Positions 1 through 8,420 of a stretch of 64,000 nucleotides of DNA are shown here, in pieces; within the stretch, counting starts at the first letter, position 1; each line of letters opens with the position of its first letter. The stretch lies in assembly GCF_052116145.1 (NCBI RefSeq), contig NZ_JBQKLQ010000005.1:62001-126000 (forward strand), written 5' to 3'. Source of the stretch: Fundicoccus sp052116145. Its GTDB lineage: Bacteria; Bacillota; Bacilli; Lactobacillales; Aerococcaceae. The notes under the pieces were generated by a model that saw only the letters and a program-made list of their open reading frames with translations, made no database searches and was not told the origin of the DNA. The position numbers were made by a program, and so were the translations under genes.

Positions 1-443
1 GTCACTAAAGCCAGTGGCAATGAGTTTTGAATCTTACTTTTCTGAAAAAACCATAGCGCCATCAAGGTGCCATATATATATAAGAATAAAAACCAATAAA
101 AGTTATTCATATAAATAAAATTCAAAGCTGTTGAACTCACTACAATAAAGGCCAAAGCCCAAGCTAAATCTCGCTTATATACTCGACCCGATGGTAAAGT
201 TCTCTCTGCAAATAAACGGCGATCCAATTCATAATCTTTAAAGTCATCCGCAATTCTCAAAATCATTAAGAAAGAAAAGATCGTATAAACACCGACAAAT
301 TCCTGGATGCCTAAATTAAAATTCGCAATCCCGACATTCAATAATAGTACAAAGTAAATCTCCAGAAAATAAATAATAGCTAAACCGAACCGCTGCCCTA
401 AAGGGTACATTTCCTTAAAATAAATTCCTAATCTACTTAACAT
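1..443 (-). CDS. UbiA-family prenyltransferase, C-terminal part beyond window
   Basis: This is the amino-terminal 147 residues of a membrane prenyltransferase that runs off the left edge. About residues 67-90 carry the aspartate-rich UbiA motif (ADDFKDYELD) followed by RTLPSGRV, the segment that binds the prenyl diphosphate through magnesium. Hydrophobic helices flank it. The ATG at 443 lies inside the end of the decarboxylase gene (stop at 433-435), so the two reading frames overlap by 11 bases and are probably co-translated. UbiA enzymes join a prenyl chain to an acceptor (quinone ring, or prenylglyceryl phosphate in archaeal DGGGP synthase). Which acceptor is used here is not visible. The operon neighbours suggest a lipid rather than a quinone, but that is inference. 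Confidence 0.75.
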   Translation of the reverse strand, partial: MLSRLGIYFKEMYPLGQRFGLAIIYFLEIYFVLLLNVGIANFNLGIQEFVGVYTIFSFLMILRIADDFKDYELDRRLFAERTLPSGRVYKRDLAWALAFIVVSSTALNFIYMNNFYWFLFLYIYGTLMALWFFQKSKIQNSLPLALV

Positions 444-1302
444 GATGACTCCCTACTCTCTCTCCTAATCGTACCTGGCTCTCAATGCCCAGTCGCGATT
501 GTTCCATAATATCCTCATCAATCACTAGTGTGTTTGCTGGATAAATCACCAGAATCGTTGAACCACCTAAACTGAAATAGCCCTTCTCGACGCCTCGATA
601 TAAAAATTGACCGCTAAAATTATGAATGCTGCCAACAGTTAAAGCGCCGACTTCCATCTGTAAAACTGGCCCAACTTGGCGATGGTCAATCAGGCAATAC
701 TCCCGTTGATTCTCTTTATAAACCGGTACGCGTTTCAATGCAATCTCACGAACCGTATGTAACTTCCCTTTGATTTTTTCTTGGTGAAGCACTTTACCCG
801 TTTCACAGGCCACATAGCGGTGATAATCCTCGACTGCTAAGCGGTAAACACACGCGGTTCCTCCTATAAATAGCTTACTGAAATCGTGATTTCCAAGCAA
901 ATCAAACAGCTTGTAATCCTGACCTTTGATTGACAAGATGGACTCCTGTGAAATTGTATACACTGAAAGTTTCGCATCAGCCACCGCTATCACGTTACCC
1001 TCAGGGCTAATTGGTCGCTTACCTGACTTCAAATGACGGGTAAAAAAAGCGGCAAAAGTTGCATAGTCGCTAGTTTCATAATCCGCTAAATTCAGTGAAT
1101 ACTGTTCGATAAAATCGGCTATTTTTGATTTTGACCATGGCGTATAATCGCGCCAAGTCAACAATTTAGAAAACCACGCTTGGGTTACTAGGACTTGTAA
1201 AGGTCGGACCCATTTACTTTCATAAAGCCGCTTCAACCAAACTTCTTGATATTCGATATGTTCAACCACTTGTTTAGATTGACGGTCGTAAACTTTAGCC
1301 AT
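433..1302 (-). CDS. psd: Phosphatidylserine decarboxylase (or archaetidylserine-type)
   Basis: The 289-residue protein matches the PSD family, which makes the ethanolamine headgroup of phospholipids by decarboxylating serine phospholipids with a self-generated pyruvoyl group. The processing site is seen near residue 248 as LGGSTILVIYP: the usual (L/I)GST tripeptide is GGST here. The family's catalytic-region histidines are in YHRYVACETG and IHNFSGQFLYRGVEKG. The ATG at 1302 has GGAGG seven bases upstream and overlaps the end of the synthase gene by 8 bases. It is the fourth gene of a five-gene operon. Headgroup synthesis on a non-standard lipid backbone is possible given its neighbours. Family assignment is firm; the exact substrate is not. 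Confidence 0.88.
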   Translation of the reverse strand: MAKVYDRQSKQVVEHIEYQEVWLKRLYESKWVRPLQVLVTQAWFSKLLTWRDYTPWSKSKIADFIEQYSLNLADYETSDYATFAAFFTRHLKSGKRPISPEGNVIAVADAKLSVYTISQESILSIKGQDYKLFDLLGNHDFSKLFIGGTACVYRLAVEDYHRYVACETGKVLHQEKIKGKLHTVREIALKRVPVYKENQREYCLIDHRQVGPVLQMEVGALTVGSIHNFSGQFLYRGVEKGYFSLGGSTILVIYPANTLVIDEDIMEQSRLGIESQVRLGERVGSHHVK

Positions 1303-1918
1303 TTGCTAACCTCCACAGCGCCACCAGACTAATCACGGCCAAGAGACAAAAGAATACATAGGCCTTTCCTTTGGGTTTAGGCACTGGGCGGTTCATCACA
1401 AATGAATAAGCTAAAATTAAAGTCAGCACTGGTAATACTAAGGAATAATGGCCTGGCGACACAGTCTCAGCCACAATAAAAGTGACTGGAAATACTAACG
1501 CACTATAAGTCACCGGCACCCCGATGAAATAGGATACATCCTTTGCTTGTGTTTTTGCTTGCGCATTAAAGGTCGCAAGGCGCGTCACAGCCGCTAAGAC
1601 ATAAATCATCACCAGTGGAAGCCCCCACAGTGTGTGAGCTAATTGAGTAAATATCAACACGGCTGGTACAGCTGCAAAATTTATCATGTCACACAAGCTA
1701 TCAATTTCGATACCATATCTTTTTTGATAAGAACTTCGTTTAAATGAATTTGCCACGCGTCCATCAAACAAATCGCAAATCCCGCTCACAATAAAGCCCA
1801 TCATGCCCCAAGCAAATTGTCCTTGAAGGAAACAATAAATGGCAATGATCGCAAAGAATAAACCTAAATACGTCACATAAACAAACTTTCCGTATTCTCC
1901 TATGAGCAAAGCTCTCAC
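1295..1918 (-). CDS. pssA: CDP-alcohol phosphatidyltransferase, phosphatidylserine synthase type
   Basis: This 207-residue multi-pass membrane enzyme transfers a CDP-activated lipid to serine. The CDP-OH-P transferase signature sits at about residues 48-75 (DLFDGRVAN, then GIEIDSLCD), and the SLCD ending is typical of serine synthases. The normally conserved DGxxAR arginine is asparagine (DGRVAN), and the segment to the next glycine is longer than usual. Start is GTG at 1918, which overlaps the preceding TGA in the string GTGA, a classic translational-coupling arrangement. Product passes to the decarboxylase encoded next. An archaetidylserine-synthase-like role is possible because both belong to the same family. 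Confidence 0.85.
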   Translation of the reverse strand: MRALLIGEYGKFVYVTYLGLFFAIIAIYCFLQGQFAWGMMGFIVSGICDLFDGRVANSFKRSSYQKRYGIEIDSLCDMINFAAVPAVLIFTQLAHTLWGLPLVMIYVLAAVTRLATFNAQAKTQAKDVSYFIGVPVTYSALVFPVTFIVAETVSPGHYSLVLPVLTLILAYSFVMNRPVPKPKGKAYVFFCLLAVISLVALWRLANG

Positions 1919-4308
1919 CTACTTTCTTCTATCAAATCTTCTAGAATATGAATCGCGCCACTTGACCCATTCATTTGAATCAACATGCCGGTACGCAAGC
2001 TTTTAGTTGCATGTTTAGCGCCAATAATTGCTGGCAAGCCAAACTCACGTGCAACAATCGTCGCATGACTTAGGACGCCACCCGTTTCTGTTATCAAGCC
2101 TTTTAAGGAACCAAAGCGGTGACTCCAACCAGTATCAGTAAATGGTGTCACTAAAATCTCATCTGCTTGTAAATGACTGATTTGACTCACATCGGTTAAA
2201 ACTCTTACTCGCCCTGTCACGACGCCATCGTTGGCTCCAATACCTTGGAGTCCCCCCGTCGACTGTTGCGACTGACCTAGCTCATAACCAGCTTGTAAAT
2301 CACCGGCTGGTTGATAATGTCGATAAGCCTCACAGTAGCGACGGTTGTATTCGGCTTTTTGTTGGAGCTGAGACATTGACAGTTCCTTATTTATCCATAG
2401 AAGGATACTTTCTTTTTCTAGGTAAAATAAATCATCAGGCTGTTTGAGTATCTGCTTTTGAGTGTATTGCTGCCCGAGCATTAAACTGATTTGGCGCACT
2501 AAGTGATAATAACGCGTCGAAATATCTTTAAATTCTTCACGCCACCATAATAATTCTCTTAGAGAAAGGATACTTTCTTTAATCTTTTTAGCACGGTGCG
2601 GATTGATGGCTTCGGCTTGAAGGATTTGGTCCATTTCTTTTGAACTTAACACCTGATTTAGAGCCTGATTTGGGCGTTTGCCTTTTAATAACGCTTTGAT
2701 TTTCTCAATGATAATGGCGGGTTCTTCTATAAAACTTGGCCATAATAAGTTGAGCTCTCTTTCAGAATGATAACCATAAGCGTGAAACCAATCGACTAAT
2801 CGACTGAGATCACCTCGCTGATTGGTAGCCTGCGTTAAGGCTTGGTTCACTTCCATTGTTAGTTGCTCTGTGCTTGTTTTTTGCCAATAGGCCTTTAAGG
2901 TCGCATCTTGTTGAATCAGGTCGCTGATTAGCTGCAGGTCTGTCGTTGGACGTAAGTGTGAAACCGTGCCTAATTTAGAAATCAGCTGGAAAAAGGCTTC
3001 AAGCGAAATGTGCTTTAAAATGGCCGTCTTCTTCATCGATAATTGAACCGTATTAATAAAGACTTGTTTGAAATAGACAGTTTCGCTCGCTAAGTGACCG
3101 TCATAAATAATTTCGCGCCATAAGTTTTCAATACTAGTTAAGGAGTGTTTACTTGAAGCTAATTGAGCAATCTGTTTTTCAAAGTTTTCATAGCGCGCCA
3201 ATAGATCAACATTTATTTCTTTGGCTTGACTTTGATGTTGGCGGGTTGTGCTCGAAAGTTTTCGAGCGACTTTTGCTAATTGAAGCAAGGTTTTCGGTGT
3301 CAGTTGACTCTTAACTCCATCGCCTGAATAAACTTTGTGGATACCCAATTCGTCATCGAATTCGCGCTCGGTGTAACCTGGTATTCTTGACATGGCGGTT
3401 TTGACTAAGCCAACATTCCAGTAAGGTCTAGCGTATTTCATCAAGGCTAAACGGTAGACTTCTTGATCCGCTAATAAGCCATGGTCTAATATGAATGATT
3501 CCAGTGAGTCTTGCCAAGCCTCACGGTAAAGGCTCCACATAAGAGCTGGGCAGGCTTGAGCTGCCACGCCGCCGTCGCGGAAATTGGCCGTGGTCCATGA
3601 GCCCATACTTACTTTTGCTGCTAGACGGGTAATGGGTCTTGCTTGAACTAAGTATAATTGCTCATTTGAGAAACAGAATTCGATATCTAATGGATAGCCA
3701 AAATGGCTGACAGCTTTTAGAATACTTTGGCGCAATGCTTCCAACTTTGGATCAGTTTGAGGACTATGCCAAGACAAGATTTGGCGTTGAGGTTCAACGC
3801 GACCATCTGCCAAGGCATCCCCGGCACCTTCGATCGTCTCTACAAGTATTTCTTGATCATGATTGTTTAAAGGGTTCATCGAAAAAGCGATGCCGCTGAT
3901 ATCGGCCTCAATTTGTTCTTGCACCAGTATGGCTAATTGCGAGCTGTCTTGGGCTAAACCGAGTTCTTGGCCATAAGCTTTGACCTCGTCTTTGCTTTGG
4001 GAAGCTAGGCACGCTTTTATCCCTTGCCACACTTCTTCTAAAGTCTGACAGTCTCTGACGCTTGTGTACTGGCCAGCATAAGAAGCTTTCACGCCATCTT
4101 CTTTTTGTCCGCTACTGCGGACAATGTAGGTCGTCCCTTCTTTCAAGAATTGTGATAGTTCTATTGTTAAAGCGGTGTGGTCTTTGGTATTTGTGATGAT
4201 TAGGCCGTTAGGTACTGGTAATTTGAGTTGTTTAAGTTGGATCAGGCCGTTGATTTTTCCGCCGTTTTCGGGTGTGATGGTGGCGTTTTTTAGTGTTTGA
4301 TTTGTCAT
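1915..4308 (-). CDS. PEP-synthase / rifampicin-phosphotransferase-like phosphotransferase
   Basis: A 797-residue protein with an N-terminal ATP-grasp (PPDK_N) domain at about residues 10-230 (SSGQKEDGVKASYAGQYTS; DIEFCFSNEQLYLVQARPI), a long central region, and a C-terminal swivelling phosphohistidine domain with TGGVLSHATIVAREFGLPAI; the catalytic histidine is residue 748. The length and three-part order fit the family containing PEP synthase and rifampicin phosphotransferase, where ATP phosphorylates a histidine that then passes phosphate to a small acceptor. No PEP/pyruvate TIM-barrel is recognisable in the central or C-terminal part, so a small-molecule or lipid-alcohol kinase is more likely than gluconeogenic PEP synthase. 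ATG at 4308 has GAGGTG seven bases upstream. It lies between lipid genes, suggesting a role in the same pathway (inference). Confidence 0.72.
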   Translation of the reverse strand: MTNQTLKNATITPENGGKINGLIQLKQLKLPVPNGLIITNTKDHTALTIELSQFLKEGTTYIVRSSGQKEDGVKASYAGQYTSVRDCQTLEEVWQGIKACLASQSKDEVKAYGQELGLAQDSSQLAILVQEQIEADISGIAFSMNPLNNHDQEILVETIEGAGDALADGRVEPQRQILSWHSPQTDPKLEALRQSILKAVSHFGYPLDIEFCFSNEQLYLVQARPITRLAAKVSMGSWTTANFRDGGVAAQACPALMWSLYREAWQDSLESFILDHGLLADQEVYRLALMKYARPYWNVGLVKTAMSRIPGYTEREFDDELGIHKVYSGDGVKSQLTPKTLLQLAKVARKLSSTTRQHQSQAKEINVDLLARYENFEKQIAQLASSKHSLTSIENLWREIIYDGHLASETVYFKQVFINTVQLSMKKTAILKHISLEAFFQLISKLGTVSHLRPTTDLQLISDLIQQDATLKAYWQKTSTEQLTMEVNQALTQATNQRGDLSRLVDWFHAYGYHSERELNLLWPSFIEEPAIIIEKIKALLKGKRPNQALNQVLSSKEMDQILQAEAINPHRAKKIKESILSLRELLWWREEFKDISTRYYHLVRQISLMLGQQYTQKQILKQPDDLFYLEKESILLWINKELSMSQLQQKAEYNRRYCEAYRHYQPAGDLQAGYELGQSQQSTGGLQGIGANDGVVTGRVRVLTDVSQISHLQADEILVTPFTDTGWSHRFGSLKGLITETGGVLSHATIVAREFGLPAIIGAKHATKSLRTGMLIQMNGSSGAIHILEDLIEESR

Positions 4309-4322
4309 GGTGTCACCTCGTT

Positions 4323-4916
4323 TTAGTAAGGGTTTCTGCGTAAGTTGAGTTTGTAGAGTATTTGGTTGATGGCTAGGTGGCTGATGCCGCCAAGTAGCAC
4401 AAAGGCGGTGTAGCGGCCGAGCGTCATTGGGATAAGGGCTGCGAGTACGAGTGTGCAGCCGAGTAGTGAGTCGATTTGGTCAATGATGATAAAGAGCCAG
4501 CGTAATTGGTTGTTGGCTTGTTTGCCTGGTTTGATGTCGAGGCGTCTTTTGATAAAACTATTGGGTAGTTCGAATAAGACGTAGGCTAAGCCTAGACTGA
4601 ACCCGACTACCGTGTTTAGGGCGATGGTGTTCGGCTGGTTTTGGTAGATGTAATTGTGGTTTTCTAGTACGGGACTAATGGTTGAGAGTAGCCCCCATAA
4701 TATTTGAAAAAGTGTGCCGAAAGCGATCATACCAAAGAAGCCTTTCCAGGTTTTGTTAGCACCTAGTAGGCGTTTTTGGTCTTTGGCCCAGTGGCGACCT
4801 GCGTCCATCGGGCGGTTGAAACTTTCTAAGACGGGGTATTTGCAGAATATCATGTTGGTGACGCCGGCTAGAATGACGCTCATTAGGGTGATATACATTG
4901 TAAGAATTGTTTGCAT
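4323..4916 (-). CDS. CDP-archaeol synthase (CarS)-like CDP-alcohol synthase
   Basis: This 197-residue membrane protein matches the CarS/DUF46 group of CTP:lipid cytidylyltransferases, which activate a phosphatidic-acid-like lipid as its CDP derivative. Visible landmarks are NRPMDAGRHWAKDQKRLLGA followed by NKTWKGFFG (residues 34-62), ELPNSFIKRRLDIKPGKQ (about 116-133), and DQIDSLLGCTLVL (about 146-158), with four to five hydrophobic segments. It is the promoter-proximal gene of the operon, with AAAGGAG seven bases before the ATG. In archaea this family works on unsaturated archaetidic acid; bacterial members exist and their substrates are mostly undetermined. Its product would feed the serine synthase two genes downstream. 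Confidence 0.78.
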   Translation of the reverse strand: MQTILTMYITLMSVILAGVTNMIFCKYPVLESFNRPMDAGRHWAKDQKRLLGANKTWKGFFGMIAFGTLFQILWGLLSTISPVLENHNYIYQNQPNTIALNTVVGFSLGLAYVLFELPNSFIKRRLDIKPGKQANNQLRWLFIIIDQIDSLLGCTLVLAALIPMTLGRYTAFVLLGGISHLAINQILYKLNLRRNPY

Positions 4917-5060
4917 TAGGAGGCTCCTTTCTTTCTAATTTGGTTAGGTTGGGTTAAGTTAGGAAGATATTGTTTAGTTTATTTTCTTGTGGATAGTTTT
5001 TAGACTTTGCCTGATTGATCCTTTATCGAACTGAAATTTGGCAGCCTTTTGTGTACTAAT

Positions 5061-5069
5061 ATTATATCA
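5061..5069 (-). promoter_or_regulatory. Extended -10 promoter element for the lipid operon
   Basis: On the minus strand the string TGATATAAT (an extended -10, TGnTATAAT) lies about 145 bases upstream of the CarS-like start codon. No convincing -35 hexamer is seen 17 bases upstream. The rest of the 4917-5503 gap is AT-rich and shows no other recognisable gene or structure. Confidence 0.4.
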
Positions 5070-5503
5070 TATAGCCTAATAAGCCTAGCTTGAAACGCCT
5101 TATGGGCTTATGCTGGAAATATTAGGTATCAGTCACAACCTACCTACTGATTTTATAGTGGCTTTGAATGCTTTAATCTAATCGTTTTGGCAATCTTTGC
5201 TTAACTACTTTTGACAGATAAAAAATGAACGTTTCGATAAATTAATTGCCATACTAAATTATTCTACCCTTCATTTCAAAGCCCTATTGATAGCAAGCAT
5301 CCAATAATGATTCTTAATCTTGTTTCGGAATTTCATTTAGAGTAATGTGTATCGAACTATAAGTATCAGAGATAATTGCTCCATATAAACAATGCAGTTC
5401 TTTAAGTTTTGAAGCTTGTCTTCCACTCTTAGTAACCTAATGTTTGCTGATTACTTCGGCTTTACATATACTAAACTTAATAAGAATATAAGGGGTGTGT
5501 CGA

Positions 5504-6367
5504 ATGGATCTATCAGCGTTTATTGAAGATGTCTTAGATTATATTGAAAATCATCTAGAGTCGGTTTTAACGCACGAGCGTCTCGCCAAACGTTTTAATG
5601 TTCCTAAGCCCTATTTGCAACGTTTATTTTCAGCAGTTATGGGCCTTTCTTTGAAGCAATACACTCTTGAGCGCAAGCTCAATGCCGCCATCTACTTAAT
5701 CCAATCGACTGATTATACTTTGAAAGAGATTGGAGCTCATCTAGAATTTTCAACACCGGCCGCATTTTCTCGGGCCTTCAAACGTCAATATTCCATCACA
5801 CCTTCCAGCTTACGTAAATCACCTCACTTATTAAGTACAGTTGGTGTTCCGTCTGTTGCGGGTCATTTCTTCAAGTCGTTAATCGATGCAGGCGTTACGG
5901 ATTTTAAGTTGCTTCAAAGAGCGGCCTTTCAAGTGTCGGGTTTGGTTGCTAGCGTCGATATTTCGCGGCCGGATGATATGCTTTTACTTAATGGACAGTT
6001 TTCACAGTTGCTTGACGCTTTAGGTTGGGCGCCTGATAGTTCTGGCTATATACTGTACTCGGATGGCTTGCCAGATCAAACTGTATAAACTGCGCTTATT
6101 GGCCTTGAGGAGGAAGTCACGCTGGATTTACCCGGCTTATTTGTGGTGGATGTACCGGAATTATTAGGGATCCAATTTAATTATTCAGGGAGTCTTTGAG
6201 GAGCTCGTGATGTGGTCAGTTCAGATTTCGCCCAATTCTTGCACATCATTCCAACTGATGGTGCTCAACATGACATTCAGATGATTCAGTCTTTTGATTC
6301 GGTGGAAAAACTTGACCAGACCTATCAATTGTTTGTCCCGATTCAAGAAGATGAGTGGGATGGCTAA
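5504..6367 (+). pseudogene. AraC-family regulator with GyrI-like effector domain, broken by two stops
   Basis: The first 100 residues form an AraC/XylS double helix-turn-helix (DYTLKEIGAHLEFSTPAAFSRAFKRQY is the second HTH region), followed by a linker and a GyrI/SOUL-like effector domain. The frame continues past an in-frame TAA (6086-6088) and an in-frame TGA (6197-6199) to a TAA at 6365, and the sense between and after the stops still reads as effector-domain protein (ending in VPIQEDEWDG). The reconstructed length of about 287 residues equals a normal Rob-like regulator. AAGGGG eight bases upstream marks ATG 5504 as the original start. Only a DNA-binding half could now be made. Confidence 0.75.
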
Positions 6368-6481
6368 CGTTTTAATGGGGAAGCTTGGTGACAAATTCTG
6401 TTAGAAAGCCACACACCACCTAGTAAAAAATCTCTCACACGACAAGAGGAAATAACAATCTGAAGACGAGCTCAGCAAGAA

Positions 6482-6787
6482 GTGACGGTGATGGTCTGTC
6501 GATCGAAGGCGCCTGCCTTTAATCAATTATATTTTCGATTATCAACTAAAGAATTCAAGATGAAAACGACTCTAGCCTGTGGCCATAAGCTACTAAGATT
6601 CGTGTATAAAGTATTAAAAGAACGCAGCCGTTACGATCCCAAAAAAAGCACTAGTTCTGCGGCAACAGAGTCTAGTGCACAACCAAAAATATTTTCTCAT
6701 TTATCGTTTAGCGTAGAAGTTTACCGTAGAGAGTGTTTTTTAACTATTTTTTTCAAAGAAAAGTCAACAACCGAAGTCGTTGACTGA
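6482..6787 (+). pseudogene. Transposase C-terminal remnant, probably IS110 family
   Basis: The open frame contains FNQLYFRLSTKEFKMKTTLA followed by CGHKLLRFVYKVLKERSRYD, which resembles the C-terminal domain of IS110/IS116 transposases (the helix ending in a lysine-rich turn and YDP). There is no start codon context, no N-terminal catalytic domain and no inverted repeat, so this is a relic. The stretch between 6368 and 6481 has no coding sense I can assign. Confidence 0.4.
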
Positions 6788-6792
6788 TGGTA

Positions 6793-8112
6793 TTAAAAGC
6801 CAAACTCTTCTATATGGATTCTTTCGTCCACTACGCCATTTTTAGCTAAAACACCTTTGACTGCATTCATCATAGGTGGAGGCCCACAGATGAAGAAACG
6901 AGACTGGCTATAGGCTTCCTCTAAACCAATCGTGGCTAAGTATTCACCGGTTACGAAGCCAAAGGGATAACCAGCGACTTCTTCGTCACTAAAAATAAAG
7001 TGATAATTGAAGTTTGGATTTTTAACTTTCATTGCTTCTAGTTCATCCAGTAACATTAAATCTTCTTTATAGGCTAGCGCCCAGACTAAATCAATGGGAC
7101 GATTGCTTGCTTCTTTCATCTGTTGCCTTAAAATACTCAGTATCGGTGTGGCACCAATTCCTCCAGCGAGTAAGACCATCGCCACTTGAGAGTGTTTAGT
7201 GTCTTTATCAAGAAAATGACCATAAGGGCCTTCAAGAGTAGCAACGTCCCCTACTTTCAATTCGTCGAGCCGATTCGTAAAATCACCCGATTTTTTAATC
7301 ATGACTTCTAGTTTGTTTGCCCCATCGTTCGGTGCACTCGAGATTGAGAATGGATGACTTTCTGCGGGGAGACTTGAGTTTTTCAATCTTACAAAAACAT
7401 ATTGGCCAGGTTCATAGGTCATCAGTTGACCGTTCTTTGGCGTAAATTCAAGGGAAAATAGAGTCGGTGTTGGACGCTTGATTGCGGTGATTTCATATCG
7501 AGGTAATTTTAATAGTGATAATTTATAAACAAAGTAACCTCCAATGCCAATTAAAGCGTAAAGGCTGGCCAAGCCAATAAATAGTGTGTTGCTTCTTAAG
7601 AAGCCAAATGACAAGAGATGCAAGTAAGCGCCTAAGGAGCCGATGGCGGCTAATCGGTGCAACCAGAGACTGATTTCTCGGTTAAACACTTGGTTTTTCA
7701 AGCGTAATAAACGACGTGATTTGCTTATGAAAGTACTGGATAAACCGAACATGCCTGTTAAAGTGGCAACTGTAAAACCAAGTACGCCGAAGAAGCCAGC
7801 CCAGGAGGTTAAACTAAATTCGGCTAAACCTTGAAAATCGTCGAAATACATTAACTGATGTATAATAGCCGACAGTGTGAGTACAATGGCTAAGGCACCA
7901 TGAACCGCATACAAACTTGGTAAGCCATGTGATGGCTCGACTAGTTTAGGCCGAATCGAGATAAACATGACTGTCATGGCGAGTGAATATGCCAAGACTC
8001 CCATCATCATTTCCAAAGAAACAGATTCCATTTCGAGTAACAAAGCAGCTAGTAATGAGCCAAATACCACCAAGGCAATACCTGGAAACAACCAATTTTT
8101 TAACTCTTTCAT
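6793..8112 (-). CDS. Ferric-reductase-like transmembrane flavoprotein oxidoreductase
   Basis: A 439-residue protein with six predicted membrane helices (residues about 5-200; ferric reductase-like transmembrane module), then an FAD-binding barrel (PGQYVFVRL; HPFSISSAPND) and a C-terminal NAD(P)-binding domain (VLLAGGIGATPILSIL; FFICGPPPMMNAV). It should pass electrons from NAD(P)H through FAD to a membrane acceptor such as iron, quinone or oxygen. AGGAG six bases upstream favours the ATG at 8112; two further in-frame starts upstream lack a site. It stands alone, convergent with the decayed region to its left and divergent from the glutathione transferase gene. Confidence 0.82.
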   Translation of the reverse strand: MKELKNWLFPGIALVVFGSLLAALLLEMESVSLEMMMGVLAYSLAMTVMFISIRPKLVEPSHGLPSLYAVHGALAIVLTLSAIIHQLMYFDDFQGLAEFSLTSWAGFFGVLGFTVATLTGMFGLSSTFISKSRRLLRLKNQVFNREISLWLHRLAAIGSLGAYLHLLSFGFLRSNTLFIGLASLYALIGIGGYFVYKLSLLKLPRYEITAIKRPTPTLFSLEFTPKNGQLMTYEPGQYVFVRLKNSSLPAESHPFSISSAPNDGANKLEVMIKKSGDFTNRLDELKVGDVATLEGPYGHFLDKDTKHSQVAMVLLAGGIGATPILSILRQQMKEASNRPIDLVWALAYKEDLMLLDELEAMKVKNPNFNYHFIFSDEEVAGYPFGFVTGEYLATIGLEEAYSQSRFFICGPPPMMNAVKGVLAKNGVVDERIHIEEFGF

Positions 8113-8420
8113 ACGCATCTCCTCTTTCTTGTATTTTCTGATTTTTAACGGTCTCAAAAGCCTAGTTTAAAACCATTCTCTTCTCACAATTATATAATAT
8201 TGTTTATAACTAAATAAAAACCTCCTCACAAAGCTTGTCCTTTAAACGTTACTTTAAATTTCAATCGTTTTATTTATTGGTCAATTTAGTTAAATTTTAA
8301 CAATAATCGACTTAAAATTAAAGTCAAACGCATTTGGGACTATTCGTTTTATTGAGAGATTCATGTTATACTAATAGTATGAAATCGAGATAATGAAGAT
8401 GAAGAGAAAGGAAGTTTTAA

